Shown one piece after another: positions 58,561-64,000 of a stretch of 64,000 nt of DNA; position 1 is the stretch's first letter; each line of letters opens with the position of its first letter. The stretch covers positions 124,001 through 188,000 of the forward strand of contig ADNK01000550.1 in NCBI GenBank assembly GCA_000320545.1, read 5' to 3'. This stretch comes from Bigelowiella natans CCMP2755. Its lineage: Eukaryota; Cercozoa; Chlorarachniophyceae. Both the position numbers and the translations under genes were made by a program. The notes beneath the pieces are model-generated. The model was not told where the DNA came from. It did not search any database and saw nothing but the letters and a program-made list of their open reading frames with translations.

Positions 58561-60653
58561 GAACGCCGTATGACACCAGTGTGAGGAGTGAGAAAGAGCT
58601 TTGGAAGAATTTTTGGGACCTCGACATCTTTGTGCCGAACGGCGAGCACACAAAGGTGTTGTATGATGACAACTTTTTCATCAAGATCAATCGTGACCAG
58701 TTGGGAAACAAGGCTAAGCGTGGCACGTGGTTTCAAAACGAGTATTTCCCAGACCCCACTGATGTCAAGTATGAGGACAGTTATTTGCACAATGAAGAGG
58801 CCTCGCGAAGCACCTACAACCCGTCATTGACCATGTACCACATAATCGCAAAGACAGTGTACGCCGGCCTTGTGAAAACAAAGTACATGGAAAATGTTGG
58901 CGTGTACTTTTGGAGAGTGGGAGACGCAGGCACCGGGAAATCAACTTATCTGCAAATGATGAAACACATCTTGAGTGGAACTGGACCGGAACAAGTCATG
59001 AGCATGAGCTCCCATGACGGTGAAACCGCTTCGAACTTCAGTTTTGCCAGAATAGCCAAACACAACGGCGGTTACTACAGGGCGGTGCACTGCGAGGAGG
59101 CACAAAACATAAAATTGAACGTTCGGCAAATCGTGTTTGCATCGATGTCAAACGCACCAATCACCACGGCTGGGAAGCACCAGCAGGCCACGGAGCAACG
59201 GTTAAACATTGCGTGGGAATTTAACAGCAACGCGACGGTTGCGACCGTGATGAACCAGGGCTCCATTGCTGCAAATTGCCGCCGCGTGCAACTCTTCGAG
59301 CACAACGCCAAGAACATGCAAAAGAAAGACGAATCTAACATGACAACGTGGATAAACAACAAGGTGCTTCACAGTCTGATGGCAATTGCTATCTCCTACA
59401 CCAGCTGCATGTTTGTCATGGAAGGCAAGAATTTCTTGAAGGACACTTTGCAGCAGATGAGCGAGTCAGAAAAATTCAAACATTTGAGCAAGAAAACCAA
59501 AATGTTCGCGTTTGTTGAATCGGGATATTTCGTCAAAAAAGAACACGGTCTTGTCCCATACAGCGTGTTCAAAAAAGCTTATGACCATTTCAAATACCCG
59601 CCGGTAAAAGGGAATGTGTACCAATTGTACAACGAGAAACAGGACAGTGGCAAGGTTCTAGAGAAGATATGGGGCATAAAGGTTCTGAACGTCTTGAATG
59701 TCCCCAAAGAATGCAAAGGCGTACAAAAATCCAGGGGAAGGTCTTTGAAAGGGGTTTTCCTTCCGGTGTTCAACGACTGTGCTTACAAGGAACCAAGTGA
59801 GTTTTACCGAAGTAACAGACCGGTGTACAACTCCACAGGTTCCGCTGAAACCAAACTTCGGGGTTCAGACACCGACATTACAGACAGGTACATCATTGGC
59901 GTCGAGGCTTCACCAGATGCCTTGAAGAATTATCATGGATTAAACTTCACCAATTACAACAAAAAATTGTCGCTGTGTGATGCAATGGTCCAAAAAAACG
60001 AAAGTGAGGTGACATATTCATTGGTTGAATTGCAGCAGTTAAACGATGATGCAGCTTTTGACAACATCAATGGAGACGTGTTGGATGAAACGGAAAAGGA
60101 TCGCTTGAGAACAGTTCTTCATTTGATCAATGCTTCCACTGCGATGAAGGAAAAAAGACAAAAAATGGAGGAAAAAATCCAAACAATGGAGCAAAAGGTC
60201 CCCACAAAATTTCACCAGCGCAAATTCTGTGGATGGCCGTTGTGGGTGCTCCGAAAAAAAGGCCTTTTGGACAAGATGCTCACGGAAACCGAAGAAGGAT
60301 CCAAAAAGTTCAAACCAGTGACCAGGAACGTGGGTCGTGGACTTCAGCACCAGGAAAAGGTTGTGTTGGACTGGCTGGAAACCTACATGAACATCGATTC
60401 AAGCAATGGCAAAGCGCGTTTCAGTTTCAACAAGGACAAGGCAACAACTGCAAAGTTCAACGACATCATCTCACACATCAACAACATCACATGTGTCTTG
60501 GTGTCCCGATTCCACGATCGTTTGCACTATGACAAGAGAATTTGTGACAACGACGAAAACAAAGCACATTTTGAGGAACTCTTAGACAAGACTAGCAAGT
60601 ATTATCAATTGATTGAAAAGACGTGCTCGAAACGCAACATGGAAAGACAGTGA
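58561..60653 (+). CDS. SF3-like helicase gene, ATPase exon
   Basis: About 697 residues. Counting from the frame at 58551: Walker A GDAGTGKST (124-132), acidic Walker B-like AVHCEEAQ (178-185), motif C-like IAWEFNSN (220-227), and a later NCRRVQLFEH with candidate arginine finger. This is the order of superfamily-3 helicases (D5-like and parvovirus/CRESS types). The C-terminal 300 residues are helical and unrecognised. No introns are apparent within this exon. Confidence 0.75.
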
Positions 60654-60755
60654 ATTTGCAGACTTGAACATGCTCTTGTGTTCAAAATGACACCGTTAAA
60701 AACATTGCGCGCATCAACATGTTGGCGCTTTGAATTTCTGATGTTAGTCACATTG

Positions 60756-60877
60756 GCGCCATGCACGAGGCAGCGACGCGCCATTGATGCCAAGTCGCTA
60801 AAAACGACGCCAAGGCGATTCTGCGCAATTTGAAGTCGGGCCGCGCCGCGCTGCCAAGTGGCACATGATGGCAATGG
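60756..60877 (-). repeat. 3' element copy A (stem-loop 60794-60808)
   Basis: GC-rich block shared with copies B and C (core gcacgaggcagcgacgcgcc and cgccaaggcg). On the minus strand GTCGTTTTTAGCGAC folds as a 6-bp stem with a 3-base loop, about 145 nt after the stop of the gene ending at 60952. Confidence 0.7.
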
Positions 60878-60951
60878 AGTTCACAAAAATCATGTTGAGA
60901 TGTTGTTGAAATTTTGAGGAACATTCAGGCACCGAATGATCTAGTTTTCTT

Positions 60952-61779
60952 CTAGTGTTCTTTGACTACTTCCATGCCCATTTGCAAAAACGCAAATCTG
61001 AATTTTTGCATCATTGCCTGGTGGCAATCTGTCTCGTTCTTCAATTTCTTCACAAGATGTTCCAAATGATCGTTCAGAAACATGGAATCCATTTTCATGA
61101 TGTTGTTCAGTTTCTCATACTCTGCATGAATGACTCGGAACTCTTTTGCCGCCCGATCGCGGAGATAGAGAACATCTTTTGCAAGTTCTTTGACATCATC
61201 TTCGTTGTGATAACCAAAATGAACGAACAATTCTTGGCATCTTTCTAGTGAGATTTCTTGGAAACCACAAATGCTGTTTTTCAACGATTTGAGATGGAAT
61301 TCTGTCGTGAAACCTCCCCTGCCGTCGTCAAGGCTCCGGATGATGTCGTAGACGTTTTCGTGGAGCGTGCCCATGTGATTGCCGTACGTCCATTTGAGAG
61401 GCATGAGCCATCTGCAAGGGTTTTCCGTGGTCCAGAAGAATTTTGCAACTGTGGACATGTCTCTGATTAGCCGACAGAGAATCCGGTGTGGGGCTTGAAA
61501 ATTTCCAGGAGTTTTGAAGTCCGTCCGCGAGAATCTGGGAATGGTTTTTTGCCGGAACAATGCATCCCGTCTCTTCGCTCTTTCAACAGTTTTCCAATTA
61601 TCGGGCGTTTTGTTCTGGTCCTTGAAGGCTTCGAAAATTTCTTCAAAGTCAGGGACGTCAGTTCTTTTTGATTCCAATAGAGTGTCTCTGTTCTGTCTCT
61701 GGATTTTCCGAAGTTTCTCGCGTCGTCGCTTCTTTTCTGGACTCTTTTTTCGATTTTTGACTGAACCTTTGATTGGCAT
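60952..61779 (-). CDS. Uncharacterised basic-headed protein under a histone-type promoter
   Basis: 275 residues from the ATG at 61779; the open frame continues upstream through the promoter block. The head is strongly basic (MPIKGSVKNRKKSPEKKRRR), the rest helical with FKTPGNFQAPHRILCRLIRDMS and a long C-terminal helix region. Its upstream block is nearly identical to that of the H3-tail ORF and its 3' flank carries the shared stem-loop, so it uses a histone-like expression cassette. No similarity to a histone fold was recognised. Confidence 0.65.
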   Translation of the reverse strand: MPIKGSVKNRKKSPEKKRRREKLRKIQRQNRDTLLESKRTDVPDFEEIFEAFKDQNKTPDNWKTVERAKRRDALFRQKTIPRFSRTDFKTPGNFQAPHRILCRLIRDMSTVAKFFWTTENPCRWLMPLKWTYGNHMGTLHENVYDIIRSLDDGRGGFTTEFHLKSLKNSICGFQEISLERCQELFVHFGYHNEDDVKELAKDVLYLRDRAAKEFRVIHAEYEKLNNIMKMDSMFLNDHLEHLVKKLKNETDCHQAMMQKFRFAFLQMGMEVVKEH

Positions 61780-62000
61780 GGCTCTGATTTCTTGCTTTGA
61801 GGGTTTGATTTGTGGCTCCGAGGCTATTTGGATTCTGATGAGAATGAGGAAGTGAGAAGGTGAGGATCGAGGCTCGGAGATTGCACGGGATGGCCATGTG
61901 GCTTTTTGGGCCATGCCACGTGACCCTCACAATTTGAAATTTTCAATTTTGGAAGCCACGTGGCCCTCTCGTCAGAACGAAGTACAAAGGAAAAAAAACA
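61780..62000 (-). promoter_or_regulatory. Histone-type promoter with two CACGTG
   Basis: CACGTG at 61917 and 61957; a 62-bp block at about 61829-61890 (minus: CTCACTTCCTCATTCTCATC) is nearly the same as 62766-62827. The block lies 50-110 bp before the ATG, so it probably spans the core promoter and 5' leader. Confidence 0.65.
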
Positions 62001-62029
62001 AAGACAAAGGAGGTGGTTTGTTCGTTTTG

Positions 62030-62174
62030 CGCCATGCACGGGGCAGCGACGCGCCATTGATGCCAAGCCATTCAAAACGACGCCAAGGCGATTCCGCGCA
62101 ATCCGAAGCCGTGCCGCGCTGCGCGGCGCCGCGCCGCGCCGCGCTGCCTGCTGAGTGGCACATGTTGGCAATGC
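62030..62174 (-). repeat. 3' element copy B (stem-loop 62067-62081)
   Basis: Same block as A and C, with an expanded GC-rich run (about 62107-62150). On the minus strand GTCGTTTTGAATGGC folds into a 6-bp stem with two G-U pairs, about 120 nt after the stop at 62204. Confidence 0.7.
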
Positions 62175-62203
62175 ACACCAAGTTTGTGGCAAGAAAAGCT
62201 TGT

Positions 62204-62518
62204 TCAATTTTTAGATTTGGGCAGCACACAGCGCTTCTCATTGTCGAGTGCAAACATGACAGGGCCTTTCGAGTCGAAGGAAACGAAATGTCCTCCTCTC
62301 TCCATTTTCTTGTAGGTTTTGTTCAGGTCGTCTTGGGTGACTGTTGGAAGTGTGCAAAACCCGAAGCGGTCACTCCAAGTGTCCAAGAAGAGACCAGTCA
62401 ACGATTTCTTTTTTTTGTCAGAAAGGGAGTAGAAAGGATCGAAGGTGGTGTTGGGTGGCAGACGAAAACCTCCAAAATTTTCACACCAATTGTTGAAAAT
62501 TTCCGCATCGTGTCTCAT
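62204..62518 (-). CDS. ORF overlapping the H3-tail ORF
   Basis: 104 residues from the ATG at 62518, which overlaps the TGA of the preceding ORF (ATGA). Mixed sequence (DAEIFNNWCENFGGFRLPP; KKMERGGHFVSFDSKGPVM). It is probably the second half of the same gene after a one-base shift, or is reached by reinitiation. No family recognised. Confidence 0.5.
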   Translation of the reverse strand: MRHDAEIFNNWCENFGGFRLPPNTTFDPFYSLSDKKKKSLTGLFLDTWSDRFGFCTLPTVTQDDLNKTYKKMERGGHFVSFDSKGPVMFALDNEKRCVLPKSKN

Positions 62519-62730
62519 CCAATGTCTCGTTCATCATTTAGGAGTTTTGCCTCCAAAAGAAAAACGTTCAATTCAATGAAGGGTTTGCCAGTGATCTCGC
62601 TGAGAGGGCAAAAGCTTGGTGACACTTGATTGTATTTCTTGTTCTTTCCAGTGCGCCAACCCCGTGACGTTGGTCGCCGACCAACTAGTCCTCCAGTGGA
62701 CTTGCGTGGGGTTTGTTTGGTGCGTGCCAT
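62515..62730 (-). CDS. ORF with a histone H3 N-terminal tail on a non-histone body
   Basis: 71 residues. The first 14 (MARTKQTPRKSTGG) equal the H3 tail with one change, Pro for Ala7, keeping Lys4, Arg8, Lys9 and Ser10. Then the sequence turns into LVGRRPTSRGWRTGKNKKYN and bears no relation to the histone fold. The first 42 nt also closely match the H3 gene at 63509. It ends in a 4-bp ATGA overlap with another ORF, so the unit may be frameshifted or bicistronic. Reading: 5' end of an H3 gene fused to a foreign ORF. Confidence 0.6.
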   Translation of the reverse strand: MARTKQTPRKSTGGLVGRRPTSRGWRTGKNKKYNQVSPSFCPLSEITGKPFIELNVFLLEAKLLNDERDIG

Positions 62731-62930
62731 TGTTTCTTTTTGATTGTTTAGGGTTTGAGGTGATTTGGATTCTGATGAGAATGAGGAAGTGAGAAAGTGA
62801 GGATCGAGGCTCGGAGATTGCACGGGGTAGCCACGTGGCTTTTTCAACCAAGCCACGTGATGTTGCTGGTTCGGCCATGTGACCCTCTTGCTTTGAATTG
62901 TTCCTTTTTTAGAAAGCCACGTGGCTTTCT
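62731..62930 (-). promoter_or_regulatory. Histone-type promoter with three CACGTG
   Basis: CACGTG at 62832, 62854 and 62918, plus a CATGTG variant; the 62-bp block 62766-62827 repeats the one at 61829. The rest of the spacer to 63092 holds 3' element copy C, which belongs to the H3 gene. Confidence 0.65.
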
Positions 62931-62939
62931 TGTCACGAC

Positions 62940-63031
62940 GAAATGCACGAGGCAGCGACGCGCCATTTGTGCAAAGCCGCTTCGAAACGGCGCCAAGGCG
63001 GGTTTTGGCGCGGCAACACGTTGGCAATGGA
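62940..63031 (-). repeat. 3' element copy C (stem-loop 62976-62991)
   Basis: On the minus strand GCCGTTTCGAAGCGGC gives a 6-bp stem with a 4-base loop, about 100 nt after the H3 stop. Relative to copy A one U-A pair has become C-G, a compensatory change. The geometry equals that of the metazoan histone mRNA stem-loop, though the sequence differs. Confidence 0.7.
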
Positions 63032-63092
63032 CAGAGGGCTCACGGACAAAGTTTTGCGGTGATGAAAAATCAAACTTGGGTGCATGCAAGCA

Positions 63093-63509
63093 TCAGGCTC
63101 TCTCCCCGCGAATGCGGCGAGCAAGCTGAATGTCTTTGACCATGATTGTCACTCTTTTGGCGTGGATGGCGCAAAGATTGGTGTCCTCGAACAACGACAC
63201 CAAGTAGGCCTCTGAGGCCTCCTGCAACGCCAAGATGGCGGCGCTCTGAAAACGGAGTCCTTCTTTGAAATCCTCGGCGATTTCCCTGCAAAGGCGCTGA
63301 AACGGCAGTTTGCGGATGAGGAGGTCGGTGGATTTCTGGTAGCGGCGGATCTGACGCAGGGCGACGGTTCCAGGGCGGTACCGATGAGGCTTCTTCACTC
63401 CTCCAGTGGCAGGTGCTGATTTTCTGACTTTGGACGCTTTGGTGGCGAGCTGTTTGCGAGGAGCCTTTCCTCCAGTGGTTTTGCGTGCGGTCTGTTTGGT
63501 GCGTGCCAT
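63093..63509 (-). CDS. H3: Histone H3
   Basis: 138 residues from the ATG at 63509, intronless. It packages DNA as part of the (H3-H4)2 tetramer in the nucleus. The tail [20 protein letters not shown] is canonical (Thr for Ser10). The fold is canonical ([51 protein letters not shown]) and the end is IRGERA. It is two residues longer than the usual 135/136 because of an insertion just before the RKS that corresponds to Lys27 ([10 protein letters not shown]). This near-canonical sequence looks like a cellular rather than a viral histone. Confidence 0.96.
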   Translation of the reverse strand: MARTKQTARKTTGGKAPRKQLATKASKVRKSAPATGGVKKPHRYRPGTVALRQIRRYQKSTDLLIRKLPFQRLCREIAEDFKEGLRFQSAAILALQEASEAYLVSLFEDTNLCAIHAKRVTIMVKDIQLARRIRGERA

Positions 63510-63905
63510 GGTGAGCCAAGCAATGGTCGAGGGGTTTGAGTTGTGAGGACTTGAGCTGATGAGGGAGTGAGAGGCCGGGCCTTGGAATCCAAGTGAACGA
63601 GCCACGTGGCTTTTGACCAAAATCCACATGGCTTTGTTGGACGGGGTCACGTGGCATTTGTTCGAAGACCACGTGACCACAAGATCCGTTTTTCCCTTTT
63701 TTGGTCGTGTGACCTTGTTCAACAGGCCACGTGACTACCCCGCCCTGCTTCTGTTTTGACACCTGCAACCACGTGACCCGAACCCTGGTGAGCCACGTGG
63801 TCCACCCCCTTCAACTCCGAGGCCTGGACCCTCACTTCCTCATCTGCTCAAGTCCTCACAACTCAAACACCCGACAAACTTTGAACACCTTCGCCTCTGA
63901 ACCTG
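63510..63905. promoter_or_regulatory. Divergent histone promoter with six CACGTG
   Basis: CACGTG at 63603, 63648, 63670, 63728, 63770 and 63794 between H3 and the rightward gene. Near each start the same leader appears in mirror orientation (gctcaagtcctcacaactca, at about 63535-63556 on minus and 63845-63866 on plus), preceded by a CTCACTTCCTCAT-like stretch, so both genes share one core-promoter type. Confidence 0.75.
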
Positions 63906-64000
63906 ATGCCACGTCCAAAACCGAATAACCCAACCAAGAACCGCACCGTCAAAGATGACGCTCCGAAGCGCCAGTCATCACGCAACAGGAAGGCGCCACC
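63906..64000 (+). CDS. Start of a gene divergent from H3 (partial)
   Basis: 31 codons are visible (MPRPKPNNPTKNRTVKDDA, then KRQSSRNRKAP) and the frame is open at the window edge. The basic, unstructured start and the head-to-head arrangement with H3 suggest a histone, possibly H4, H2A or H2B, but the visible part does not decide which. Confidence 0.5.
   Translation, partial: MPRPKPNNPTKNRTVKDDAPKRQSSRNRKAP

Larger units (their letters stand above)
51932..60653 (+). pseudogene. SF3-like helicase gene split by a retrotransposon and one intron
   Basis: Three coding pieces: 51932-52730, 57849-58484 and 58561-60653. Dropping the retrotransposon with one CTCA copy, and the 76-nt intron, leaves a single open frame of 1,175 residues (1,201 if the ATG at 51854 is used). 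Counting from 51854, the total of 3,606 nt divides exactly by three. The first part has a basic nuclear-signal-like start (PSPIKKRRID) and an acidic region; the last part carries the ATPase. The gene is broken only by the insertion; no other stop or shift is seen, so the break is recent. SF3 helicases unwind DNA for replication in viruses and mobile elements; the origin of this one is unknown. Confidence 0.72.

Noticed and set aside
62515..62730. Calling the H3-tail ORF a complete H3 variant
   Set aside because: Similarity stops after residue 14; none of the histone-fold helices is present.
1..64000. tRNA genes, rRNA or CRISPR arrays
   Set aside because: No cloverleaf with TTCGA-type arm, rRNA segment or regularly spaced repeat-spacer pattern was found; the repeats present are coding minisatellites or LTRs.

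Overview
The window looks eukaryotic and has two parts. Positions 1 to about 48.9 kb read as the genome of a nucleocytoplasmic large DNA virus (NCLDV): about 37 tightly packed, intronless genes on both strands, spaced by under 300 bp or overlapping at their ends. They include the C-terminal part of a double-jelly-roll major capsid protein, a VLTF3-type late transcription factor, a Nudix hydrolase, two collagen-like proteins with a self-cleaving S74 chaperone domain, a protamine/H1-like basic protein, a 2,199-residue presumed virion protein, and a 1,316-residue protein with a retroviral-type (rve, DDE) integrase core. Most other viral genes are unrecognised. No tRNA or CRISPR array was seen.

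From about 48.9 kb to the end the style changes to that of a eukaryotic chromosome: 300-600 bp spacers, CACGTG-rich promoters, one clear 76-nt spliceosomal intron, a complete Ty3/gypsy-type LTR retrotransposon, and a histone locus with an almost canonical histone H3. The simplest reading is a giant virus integrated in a protist (or other eukaryote) genome, the junction lying near 48.9-49.5 kb. A virus that captured host genes, or a chimeric assembly, cannot be excluded from the sequence alone.

The retrotransposon (52731-57844, minus strand) has two 326-bp LTRs that read as identical and a 4-bp CTCA target duplication. It sits inside a large gene for a superfamily-3-like helicase. Taking out the element plus one CTCA copy and the 76-nt intron gives one uninterrupted frame of 1,175-1,201 residues. 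The element itself carries an internal R-U5-PBS copy that breaks Gag; that copy ends where the element's RNA 5' end is predicted, as expected from template switching during reverse transcription.

At the right edge, three minus-strand transcription units (histone H3; an H3-tail-fused non-histone ORF; an unrelated basic protein) share a 3' repeat containing a 6-bp stem-loop with compensatory changes. They also have CACGTG-bearing promoters, and a 62-bp promoter block is nearly identical in two of them. This suggests duplicated histone-gene cassettes whose coding parts were replaced. A further gene starts divergently from H3 and runs off the window. The same CACGTG hexamer occurs three times in each LTR.
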